Under the pieces are notes generated by a model. That model did no database searches. It was not told the origin of the DNA and worked only from the letters and a program-made list of their open reading frames with translations. The translations under genes and the position numbers were made by a program. From Aldehydirespirator sp965219165 (lineage in GTDB: Bacteria > Actinomycetota > Acidimicrobiia > Acidimicrobiales > Aldehydirespiratoraceae): a stretch of DNA of 64,000 nucleotides. Shown in pieces: positions 34,125-41,549 of this stretch. Location of the stretch: contig CBDCMW010000002.1 in assembly GCA_965219165.1 (NCBI GenBank), positions 2,418,001-2,482,000 on the forward strand, read 5' to 3'. The first letter of the stretch is position 1. Every line of letters begins with the position of its first letter.

Positions 34125-35240
34125 TCAGCTGTGGATGGGACCGGTGATCGCCGACAGCGCCCGCGCGCCGCGTCCGGTGCGCAGCGAGATGATCTCCGAG
34201 ACGATCGAGATGGCCGTCTCCTCGGGGGTGGCCGCGCCGATGTCGAGCCCGATGGGCGAGCGCAGGCAAGCCAACTGCCCGGCGGTCACTCCGGCCTCGA
34301 TCAGCCGGGCGATGCGGTCGTCGTGGGTGCGCCGGCTTCCCATGACACCGATGTAGCCGACTCCGGTGGCCAGCGCCGAGGTGATTGCGGGCACATCGAA
34401 CTTGGCGTCGTGAGTGAGCACGCACACGGCGTCGCGGGGGCCGAGGCCCTCTCCGACCTCAGCCAGCAGCCGGTCGGGCCATGAGACCACCACCTCATCG
34501 GCCATCGGGAATCGCTTGGCGGTGGCGAACACCGACCGGGCGTCGCACACCGTGACCCGGTAGCCGAGCACCTTGGCCACCCTGGCCAGAGCGGCAGTGA
34601 AGTCGACCGCGCCGAAGATCAGCATCCGGGGCGGCGGGGCGAACGACTCCACGAACACGGCCACCTCCTCGCCGCGGATCTCGCCCTGCTCGGAGTACTC
34701 GCCCTGCTCGGAGTAGCGGCGCAGGCCCGAACGGCCCGCCACCAGCTCTCCCCGGGCGTCGCGCTGCACGGCCCGGTCGAGGCCCGGCACGCCCAGTGAT
34801 CCGACCGTCTCCGAGCCCTCCGGGCGCACCAGCATCTTGGCGCCCGTTCCGGGGCCGTCCACCACCGTGGCCAGCGCCGCGGGGGCTTCCTCGGCCAGGT
34901 CGCAACTGAGGGCGTCATGGGCCGGACCCCACTCCAGGGGCTCCACAAACAGGTGGACGGTCCCGCCGCAGGTCAGCCCGACAGCGAAGGCCTCGTCGTC
35001 GCTGTAGCCGAAGGTGACGATGCGCCGATCGCCGGTGGCGATCACCTCCAGGGACTCGGTCACCACCGCGCCCTCCACACAGCCGCCCGACACCGACCCG
35101 ACCACCTCGCCCTCCGCGGTGACGGCCATCGCCGCGCCCGGAGAACGAGGCCCGGAGCCCTCGAGGTCGACGACGCGGGCCACCGCGGCGTGCTCCCCGG
35201 CCAACCGCCAACGGTCCAGGTCGGCGAGGATCTCCTTCAC
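34125..35240 (-). CDS. xdhC: XdhC/CoxI family molybdenum hydroxylase maturation protein
   Basis: 371 residues from GTG 35240, overlapping coxE as GTGA. The N-terminal XdhC domain has GSGPRSPGAAMAV and SVSGGCVEGAV with the Cys proposed to bind Mo-cofactor; the C-terminal Rossmann half contains MLIFGAVDFTAALARVAKV and YIGVMGSRRTHDDR. XdhC/CoxF/CoxI proteins sulfurate and insert the cofactor into xanthine dehydrogenase-type enzymes. A six-residue tandem duplication (YSEQGE twice, around 34694-34729) lies in the linker. Confidence 0.87.
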   Translation of the reverse strand: MKEILADLDRWRLAGEHAAVARVVDLEGSGPRSPGAAMAVTAEGEVVGSVSGGCVEGAVVTESLEVIATGDRRIVTFGYSDDEAFAVGLTCGGTVHLFVEPLEWGPAHDALSCDLAEEAPAALATVVDGPGTGAKMLVRPEGSETVGSLGVPGLDRAVQRDARGELVAGRSGLRRYSEQGEYSEQGEIRGEEVAVFVESFAPPPRMLIFGAVDFTAALARVAKVLGYRVTVCDARSVFATAKRFPMADEVVVSWPDRLLAEVGEGLGPRDAVCVLTHDAKFDVPAITSALATGVGYIGVMGSRRTHDDRIARLIEAGVTAGQLACLRSPIGLDIGAATPEETAISIVSEIISLRTGRGARALSAITGPIHS

Positions 35241-36496
35241 TGTCGCGCCCCGACCGCGACGGATGCCGCTCCGGCCGCCGCGATCGGCGGCACCGGTCGG
35301 CCCCGGCCCGTCTCGGTGAGAACCAGCTCAGCCAGACGCTCCAGCGACTCCAAGTTGTGTCCCTCCACGAAGTCGTCCACATACGGCAAAGCCGCGGCCA
35401 TCCCCCGCGCCAACGGCACATATCCGGGCGACGCCTTGAGCGGATTGACCCAGACCACCCGGTGGGCCACCCTCCGCAGACGCTGCATCTGCTCGGACAT
35501 CTCGGCCGGCTCGCCCCGATCCCAGCCGTCGGAAAGGACCACCACCACCGCACCCCGAGCCATCCCCCGGCATCCCCACTCGTCGTTGAAGGCGCGCAGA
35601 CCGGAGCCAAGACGGGTGCCGCCGCTCCAGTCGAGCACCGCGTCGGAAGCAGCCCGCAGGGCCCGATCCGGGTCCCGCGACGACAACTCCCGGGTCAGCC
35701 GGGTCAGCCGGGTACCTAGAGCGAAGGCCTCCACCCGGCTGCGGCCCGCGACCGCGGCGTGCACCAGGCGCAACAGCGCCCGGGCGTAGCGCTCCATCGA
35801 CCCCGACACATCCAGCAGCAACACCAAGCGCCGCGGCCTGCGACCGCTCATCCGCCGATGCATTCGCATGGGCTCGCCGCCGGAACGCATGGCGGCACGG
35901 ACCGTGCGGCGCACATCGAGACGGCCGCGGCACGACCGCGTCGGCTCGAGGCGGCGACTCGGCCGCGTCGGGCCACAGAACCGCAGCCGCTCCATCAGCC
36001 GGCGGGCCTCATCGAGTTCGGCGTCGCTGTAGTCGGCAAAATCCTTGGTGGACAGCGTCTCGGTGGCGCTGTAGCGAACCGTGATCACGTCGGAGTCGCG
36101 GCGGGACTCCTCGTCATCGGGACCGGAGTCCCCCGCATCGTCGACCTGCAGGACCACGGGGACACTCACCGCCGCCGTCGGCGACGCCGTGCCCAGCGGC
36201 GAGCCCAGCCAGTAGGCCCCGAAGACAGCGTCGTAGACGCCGACATCCTCGAAGCGATGGACCAGCGCGGCCCGGCCGGACCAATAGAGCGATGTCCGGC
36301 TGCTGACATCGCACACCGAAAGCGCTTCGGCGTACAGCAGCGCAGAGGTGAGAGAGACCTCCAGGCCAGCCCGGCGCAGAGCGCACGCGAAGCCGACGGC
36401 GACATCGATCGGGTCGGCGCCGGCGCGATCCGTCCCCGAAGACGCCGAGCGCGGTGGCGCGGGCACGCGGGCCGAGTCGCCCGGCGGGTGGGTCAT
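35237..36496 (-). CDS. coxE: CoxE-like VWA domain protein
   Basis: 419 residues from ATG 36496 with ATGA overlap to coxD. The C-terminal VWA domain carries the MIDAS motif LLLDVSGSMERYARAL and later SDGWDRGEPAEM; the N-terminal half is the CoxE domain (FACALRRAGLEVS, DAVFGAYW). CoxE works with the MoxR-type ATPase CoxD to mature the Mo-Cu active site of CO dehydrogenase or related enzymes. Confidence 0.87.
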   Translation of the reverse strand: MTHPPGDSARVPAPPRSASSGTDRAGADPIDVAVGFACALRRAGLEVSLTSALLYAEALSVCDVSSRTSLYWSGRAALVHRFEDVGVYDAVFGAYWLGSPLGTASPTAAVSVPVVLQVDDAGDSGPDDEESRRDSDVITVRYSATETLSTKDFADYSDAELDEARRLMERLRFCGPTRPSRRLEPTRSCRGRLDVRRTVRAAMRSGGEPMRMHRRMSGRRPRRLVLLLDVSGSMERYARALLRLVHAAVAGRSRVEAFALGTRLTRLTRELSSRDPDRALRAASDAVLDWSGGTRLGSGLRAFNDEWGCRGMARGAVVVVLSDGWDRGEPAEMSEQMQRLRRVAHRVVWVNPLKASPGYVPLARGMAAALPYVDDFVEGHNLESLERLAELVLTETGRGRPVPPIAAAGAASVAVGARQ

Positions 36497-37452
36497 GCGC
36501 TATGGGCGGCTGCTGCGTCGGCCACGATTGCGGCCAAGTCGTGCTCGATGACCCGGTCCCGGTCCTCGCGGTACTTCAGCAGGGCGCCCAAAGCAGCCGA
36601 GGCGTTGGCGACATCGAGCGTGGCCCCGCCGAGAAGGCTCAGGGCGCGTGCCCAGTCGATGGTCTCGGCCACTCCAGGAGGCTTGTACAGCCCGACGTCT
36701 CGGATCGCGGCCGCGGCGTGGGCCACCTGCCTGGCCAGGGTGTCAGCCACCTCCGGGGCTCGCAAACGGATGATCTCAGCCTCCCGCTGTGGACCGGGAT
36801 GCGACACCCAGTGGTACAGGCAGCGCCGCTTGAGAGCGTCGTGCACATCGCGGGTGCGGTTGGAGGTGATGACCACGACCGGCGGATCGACCGCTGCGAA
36901 GGTGCCGACCTCGGGGACAGTTATCGAGTAGTCCGACAGCACTTCGAGCAGGAAGGCCTCGAACTCGTCGTCGGACCGGTCCACCTCGTCGACGAGCAGC
37001 ACGGGAGGGGGTCCGTCGCCGGCCTCTATCGCCTCCAGGAGAGGCCGGCGCACCAGGAAGCGCTCGCTGTAGAGCTCATCGGCGAGGCTGTCCTCGTCCG
37101 CGCCGAGGGCGCGTCCGGTGGCCTCCATCGTCCGCAGGTGCATCAGCTGGCGCGCGTAGTCCCACTCGTAGACAGCCTGGGCGGCGTCGATGCCCTCATA
37201 GCACTGCAGCCGGATGAGCCGCCCGCCGCCCCAGTCGGAGATCACCTTGGCCACCTCGGTCTTGCCCACACCGGGCTCGCCCTCCAGCAGCAGCGGCCGG
37301 CGCAGCCGAAGGGCCAGGTACACGGCGGTGGCCAGCGCCTCGTCGGGCAGGTAGGCGTTGTCGCGAAGCCCGTGCCACACGTCTTCCACGCACGTCACGG
37401 AGCGCAGGTCGACGGCCGGCATCTCACCGAGCATACGCCCCTGCGCCTCCAT
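36493..37452 (-). CDS. coxD: CoxD-like MoxR AAA+ ATPase
   Basis: 319 residues from ATG 37452; ATG 37434 has the better ribosome-binding site (GGAGG 11 bases before) and may be the true start. Walker A is LLLEGEPGVGKTEVAKVI, Walker B PVLLVDEVDRSDDEFEAFL and sensor 1 VVVITSNRTRDV. MoxR ATPases partner with VWA proteins for metal-enzyme maturation. The genes coxD, coxE, xdhC, mocA and coxG overlap or are closely spaced and should be one transcript. Confidence 0.88.
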   Translation of the reverse strand: MEAQGRMLGEMPAVDLRSVTCVEDVWHGLRDNAYLPDEALATAVYLALRLRRPLLLEGEPGVGKTEVAKVISDWGGGRLIRLQCYEGIDAAQAVYEWDYARQLMHLRTMEATGRALGADEDSLADELYSERFLVRRPLLEAIEAGDGPPPVLLVDEVDRSDDEFEAFLLEVLSDYSITVPEVGTFAAVDPPVVVITSNRTRDVHDALKRRCLYHWVSHPGPQREAEIIRLRAPEVADTLARQVAHAAAAIRDVGLYKPPGVAETIDWARALSLLGGATLDVANASAALGALLKYREDRDRVIEHDLAAIVADAAAAHSA

Positions 37453-37625
37453 CTAGCGAAGTAGGGGCCTCATCCTTCGCCTGCCCCTACCCGCCCCCAT
37501 CACACGAAGCAGGGGGCCATGGTCTCCGCCCACCCCCTGCGCCTGCATCCAGCCAAGTAGGGGCCTCATCCTTCGCCTGCCCCTAGGCGCCCCATCACAC
37601 GCAGTAGGGGGCCAGAGCCTCCGCC
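37438..37625. repeat. Tandem duplication of the thioesterase 3' end, with hairpins
   Basis: Copies 37438-37530 and 37534-37625 are direct repeats offset by 96 bp (one base shorter near the end). The second contains the last codons and stop of the thioesterase; the first carries the same ending as a non-coding relic (APCFV-stop against APYCV-stop). Each copy contains a hairpin, GTAGGGGC 37461-37468 / 37483-37490 and TAGGGGC 37558-37564 / 37579-37585; a further one is GCAGGGGG 37509-37516 / 37533-37540. Confidence 0.75.
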
Positions 37626-37996
37626 AAGTCCTCCGGAGCCCGCACCGGCTTGCCGTCGTTGTCGGTGATGGCGGCGCGCACCTCCTGGCGGGCCACCACT
37701 TCGGTGTCGCGCACCAGCCGCTGGCGCCACACCGACGACGCGCGGCGCAGCTCCACGACCTCGGTCTCCACCGTGACCGTCTCGCCGCCGCGCACCGGAC
37801 GATCGAACGAAGTGGAGATGCGGGTCACCACGAACCGGTACCCCCGGGCCGCGAAGGCCTCCAGGTCCAGCCCGATCTGCTCCAGGAGCTCCACCCGCCC
37901 CGTCTCGAAGAACTGCACGTACCCGGCGTGGTTCAGATGGCCGTAGGGGTCGAGCTCGTAGAAGCGGACCTTCACGTCGAACCGATGCGCGGGCAC
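37595..37996 (-). CDS. Acyl-CoA thioesterase (4-hydroxybenzoyl-CoA thioesterase family)
   Basis: 133 residues. The hotdog fold is shown by VRFYELDPYGHLNHAGYVQFFETGRVE, whose Asp and nearby Tyr/His are the usual active-site residues of the YbgC/FadM class. It hydrolyses a CoA thioester in the cytosol. It lies just upstream of the coxD set and downstream of ftsB on the same strand. The 3' end has been duplicated beyond the stop. Confidence 0.85.
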   Translation of the reverse strand: MPAHRFDVKVRFYELDPYGHLNHAGYVQFFETGRVELLEQIGLDLEAFAARGYRFVVTRISTSFDRPVRGGETVTVETEVVELRRASSVWRQRLVRDTEVVARQEVRAAITDNDGKPVRAPEDLAEALAPYCV

Positions 37997-38008
37997 GGGA
38001 TCCTCCGA

Positions 38009-38320
38009 CTAGGGGTCTTGCGGCCGCGATACGCAGCCCTCCAGGCCCATCACGGCGTAGACCTCGGTACCGGGATCGACGTAAGGGCCGAAACAGAGCG
38101 CCTCGCGCCGCACTCCGCCATCGCTGGTCCGGCGGGCGATCTCGTCCTCGAGATCAGTGATGCGGCCGTCGAGCTCGACGGCGAGTTCCCCGGCCTCCGC
38201 CTGTTGGTCGTTCTGGTCCATCCAGGTGCGCACCGACGACGCTCCCAACAGCAAGGCCGCAGCCAGCATGGCCCCACCAAGACCCACCAACAGCAAGCGG
38301 TGCCACCAGACCCGCTTCAT
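38009..38320 (-). CDS. FtsB/DivIC-like septum formation protein
   Basis: 103 residues from ATG 38320. A basic start (MKRVWWHR) precedes one membrane segment (LLLVGLGGAMLAAALLLGAS), then a short coiled coil (QAEAGELAVELDGRITDLED) and a conserved end CFGPYVDPGTEVYAVMGLEG. This is the layout of FtsB/DivIC, which links FtsQ and FtsL in the divisome, and the position next to eno matches the actinobacterial eno-Rv1024 pair. The coiled coil is short. Its start codon lies inside a triplicated 35-bp repeat that makes tiny frames between eno and this gene. A broken 3' copy exists at 25147-25230. Confidence 0.7.
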   Translation of the reverse strand: MKRVWWHRLLLVGLGGAMLAAALLLGASSVRTWMDQNDQQAEAGELAVELDGRITDLEDEIARRTSDGGVRREALCFGPYVDPGTEVYAVMGLEGCVSRPQDP

Positions 38321-38424
38321 GACGAGCCCTCGCCAAGCCACCAGACCCGCCTCATGACGAGCCCTCGCCAAGCCATCAGACCCGCTTCATGACGAGCCCT
38401 CGCCAAGCCATCGGACCCGCTTCA
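38303..38424 (-). repeat. 35-bp tandem repeat carrying ribosome-binding site and start codon
   Basis: Three full units (38303-38337, 38338-38372, 38373-38407) and a 17-bp partial unit (38408-38424) differ at only a few positions. Read on the minus strand each unit contains GAGGG, an ATG and the codons for M-K/R-R-V. The partial unit reaches the eno stop. The repeats create tiny frames: GTG at eno's TGA gives MKRVRWLGEGSS; its TGA overlaps ATG for MKRV; that TGA touches another ATG giving a 19-codon frame whose TGA overlaps the ftsB ATG. Confidence 0.85.
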
Positions 38425-39723
38425 CTGCGACTGGGCTCCGCGGCTGGTGCCGGGCGCCAGAGCAGCCCCGCCCCGGAACGCGGCCGCCTCGCCGAGTTGC
38501 TCCTCGATACGCAGCAACTGGTTGTACTTGGCCACCCGGTCGCTTCGCGCCGGAGCGCCGGTCTTTATCTGCCCGCAGTTGGTGGCCACTGCAAGATCGG
38601 CGATGGCGGTGTCCTCGGTCTCGCCGCTGCGGTGCGACATGACGGCTGCGTACCCGCTGCGCAAAGCCAGCTCCACGCAATCGAGGGTCTCAGTGAGCGA
38701 GCCGATCTGGTTGACCTTCACCAGGATCGCGTTGGCCACCCCGGCTCGCACGCCTCGGGCCAGTCGCTCGGCGTTGGTGACGAAGAGGTCGTCGCCCACC
38801 AGCTGGACGCGATCGCCCACCGCGGCGGTGAGCTCGGCCCACCCGGCCCAGTCCTCCTCGGCCATGCCGTCCTCGACCGACACGATCGGGTACTCGTCGC
38901 ACAGGCGGCTCAGCGCGGCCGCCATCTCGCCCGAGTCCAGAGTCCGACCCTCGCCGGCCAGCACGTACCGACCGTCGTCGAAGAACTCCGTCGACGCCAC
39001 GTCCAGCGCGAGCCCGATCTCGTCACCCAACGAGAGGCCGGCGCGCTCGGTCGCCTCCGCGAGCAGAGCCACCGCCTCAGCGTTGGATCGCAGGTTCGGG
39101 GCGAACCCTCCCTCGTCGCCGAGACCGGTGGACAGTCCCCGGCCCTTCAGCACGGCCGCAAGCTCGTGATAGATCTCGACGCCCCACCACAGAGCCTCGG
39201 AGTACGAGGCCGCGCCGACCGGGACCACCATGAACTCCTGGAAGTCGACGTTGTTGTCGGCGTGCGCTCCCCCGTTGAGCAGGTTCAGCATCGGCACCGG
39301 CAGCACGTGCGCGTTGGCCCCTCCGACATGCCGCCACAGCGGGACCTCCAGTTCCGCGGCCGCAGCCCGGGCGGCCGCCAGCGACACGCCGAGTATGGCG
39401 TTGGCACCCAGCCGGCCCTTGGCGTCGGTGCCGTCCGCGTCTATGAGCGCCGCGTCGACGGCGCGCTGATCCGCAGCGTCCAGGTCCCGAACCGCGTCGG
39501 CCAGTTCGCCGTTGACGTTGGCAACGGCTCCGAGCACCCCGCGACCTCGCAGCCGGGTTCCGCCGTCGCGGAGCTCGACCGCCTCGAATGCGCCCGTCGA
39601 TGCACCCGACGGCACTATCGCTCGGCCGCCCGCGCCCGAGTCCAGCTCGACATCGACTTCCACAGTGGGGTTGCCGCGCGAGTCGAAAACTTCGCGAGCA
39701 CGGACCGTCTCTATGCGGCTCAC
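38422..39723 (-). CDS. eno: Enolase
   Basis: 433 residues from GTG 39723 with CCGGAGG upstream. Key motifs are IVPSGASTGAFEAVELRDG, NLLNGGAHADNNVDFQEFM, GDEGGFAPNL, SVEDGMAEEDW (metal ligand), VGDDLFVTN (metal ligand), VKVNQIGSLTETLD (catalytic Lys) and MSHRSGETEDTAIADLAVA, all as in housekeeping enolases. It interconverts 2-phosphoglycerate and phosphoenolpyruvate in glycolysis. Downstream it overlaps, through a GTGA, the first of the tiny frames leading to ftsB. Confidence 0.97.
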   Translation of the reverse strand: MSRIETVRAREVFDSRGNPTVEVDVELDSGAGGRAIVPSGASTGAFEAVELRDGGTRLRGRGVLGAVANVNGELADAVRDLDAADQRAVDAALIDADGTDAKGRLGANAILGVSLAAARAAAAELEVPLWRHVGGANAHVLPVPMLNLLNGGAHADNNVDFQEFMVVPVGAASYSEALWWGVEIYHELAAVLKGRGLSTGLGDEGGFAPNLRSNAEAVALLAEATERAGLSLGDEIGLALDVASTEFFDDGRYVLAGEGRTLDSGEMAAALSRLCDEYPIVSVEDGMAEEDWAGWAELTAAVGDRVQLVGDDLFVTNAERLARGVRAGVANAILVKVNQIGSLTETLDCVELALRSGYAAVMSHRSGETEDTAIADLAVATNCGQIKTGAPARSDRVAKYNQLLRIEEQLGEAAAFRGGAALAPGTSRGAQSQ

Positions 39724-39831
39724 CGGCGAACCTCCGGGTCGTTGACGACGCCGCGCCCCGCCGGGCACGACATCACAGTCGGGCGCCGCTCTGTCCTAAT
39801 CCCTCGGCGTCCGTCGGTGCGGAGAGAAATC

Positions 39832-40593
39832 CTAGCGGACGTGCCGCTCCAGCGCGCGATAGCGGTGCTGGGCGCGCTCGGTGGCGGACCTCAGTGCATC
39901 CTCGGGATCGACCTTGAGACGCCGGCCCAGCTCCACCGCGGCCAGCAGGAGCTCGCCGAGGCTGTGCTCGCTGGGATCGGCTTGAAGCTCCGCCAGGGCC
40001 TGCTCGGTCTCGGCGTACTCAGCCCGGTGCCTCTCAGTCTCGAGCAGTCCGGCCGCGGCGGCACGCTTCTGCACCTTCACCGCCCGCAGCAACGCGGGCA
40101 GTGTCGGCGGTATGCCGTCCATCACTGAGTCCCGCCCCTTCTCCTGGAGCTTGATGGCGTCCCAATTGGCCCGCACAGCGTCTGCATCACGGGCCTCCAC
40201 ATCGCCGAAGACATGGGGGTGGCGGGCCACCAGCTTGTCGCGCACGCCCCGGGCCACATCGGCAATGTCGAACGCCCCTCGCTCCGAGGCCAGATGGGCC
40301 TGGAACCACACCTGGTACAGAAGATCGCCGAGTTCCTCGCAGAGATGCCGGTCGAGGCCCTCGCTGTCGCCGATGGCGTCGCCTGCGGCGGGGGCGGCCC
40401 GTGCGTCGAGGGCCTCCAGCGCCTCGTAGGTCTCCTCCAGCAGGTAGCGGCGCAGGCTGACGTGGGTCTGCTCCCGGTCCCACGGGCATTGCTCGCGCAG
40501 GGTCCGCACCAACTCGTCGAGACGGAGGATCGCCGCGTTCAACCCGTCGTCAACTCGGTCGTGGAGGCTGCCTCCAGCGGGGTCCTCGGTCAC
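39832..40593 (-). CDS. mazG: Nucleoside triphosphate pyrophosphohydrolase MazG
   Basis: 253 residues from GTG 40593, overlapping the PpiC lipoprotein stop as GTGA. The metal-binding EExxE and ExxD motifs are in LLEETYEALEALD and LCEELGDLLYQVWFQ, followed by HPHVFGDVEARDAD and WDAIKLQEKGRDSVMDGIP typical of MazG. It converts NTPs or dNTPs, including damaged ones, to monophosphates and limits ppGpp stress. Same mfd-mazG-eno order as mycobacteria. Confidence 0.93.
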   Translation of the reverse strand: MTEDPAGGSLHDRVDDGLNAAILRLDELVRTLREQCPWDREQTHVSLRRYLLEETYEALEALDARAAPAAGDAIGDSEGLDRHLCEELGDLLYQVWFQAHLASERGAFDIADVARGVRDKLVARHPHVFGDVEARDADAVRANWDAIKLQEKGRDSVMDGIPPTLPALLRAVKVQKRAAAAGLLETERHRAEYAETEQALAELQADPSEHSLGELLLAAVELGRRLKVDPEDALRSATERAQHRYRALERHVR

Positions 40594-41549
40594 TCGGCCG
40601 GACCCTCGTCAGCCGGCGGCTCCAGGACCACCCGGAACTGATCGGGGTCCCAGTGCCCGTAACGGTCGTCGATGCTGACCTGCGGCCCGTAGCGCTCGAA
40701 GACGCTCTCCTGCAGTTCGACCAGCAACTCCTGGCGCTGGGCTTGAACCGCACCCTGGGCACGCTCCAACGACGCCAACTCCGCGTCCTCGGCCATGCGA
40801 GCCAGCGTCCCGGCGTCGAGCTGGGGATGGTTCTGGGCAGTCGCCGGCCCGGAACTGATCACGTCGATCACATGGAAGCCGAACTGAGACTCGGCCACCA
40901 CCGCCGCACCGGGGTCGGCGGCGTAGGCGGCCGCCTCGAAGGGTGCCACGAATGAGCCCTCCACCACGCAGCCCAGATCCCCGCCCAACGATCCGCTGCC
41001 CGGATCCTGGGACAGATCGAGGGCCAGGAACCCGAAGTCCTCGCCCGCGTCCAGGCGGGCCAGCACCTCGTCCGCCTCCGGCTGCGAGGCGACCAGGATG
41101 TGTCGAGAGCAGAGATGGCGCAGCGGTTCGGCGACCAGTTCGACGGGTGTCTCACGCTCGGCCCATTCCACAGCGGCCAGGACCACCGCCCGCTGATGGA
41201 TGGCGATGCTGCCGCCGGCCGCGCCCGGGACGAAGGATGCGTCCGCCTGGGTGATGTCGGTCACCGCCTGAGACTCATGGGCGTCGGTCACGACCACTCC
41301 CCGCTCAGCCAGCTCCAACTCGACGGCGGTGAAGAACACCCAGTTGCTGAGCCAGGCGGCGGCGTCGTCGCGCAACGCCCTCGCCTCGTTGTCGGGGTCG
41401 GTAGTGGCGAGATAGGCGTTCAGATCGTCGACCGTGTACTCCTCGCCCGCCACCTCCGCGGCCACCTCGGCGGAGGCTCCGCAGCCGGTCCCCAGGATCA
41501 AGACCGTCGCGGCGGCGCAGGCCGCGGCCATGGGGCGAAGGGGGCTCAC
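40590..41549 (-). CDS. PpiC/SurA-like peptidyl-prolyl isomerase lipoprotein
   Basis: 319 residues from GTG 41549, overlapping mfd by four bases (GTGA). The signal AAACAAATVLILGTGC is a lipobox. A SurA-like N-domain precedes a parvulin domain: CSRHILVASQPEADEVLARL, SQDPGSGSLGGDLGCVVEG and AVVAESQFGFHVIDVI. It should help fold exported proteins at the outer face of the membrane. It occupies the place where mycobacteria have lpqU, but is of a different family. Confidence 0.8.
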   Translation of the reverse strand: MSPLRPMAAACAAATVLILGTGCGASAEVAAEVAGEEYTVDDLNAYLATTDPDNEARALRDDAAAWLSNWVFFTAVELELAERGVVVTDAHESQAVTDITQADASFVPGAAGGSIAIHQRAVVLAAVEWAERETPVELVAEPLRHLCSRHILVASQPEADEVLARLDAGEDFGFLALDLSQDPGSGSLGGDLGCVVEGSFVAPFEAAAYAADPGAAVVAESQFGFHVIDVISSGPATAQNHPQLDAGTLARMAEDAELASLERAQGAVQAQRQELLVELQESVFERYGPQVSIDDRYGHWDPDQFRVVLEPPADEGPAE

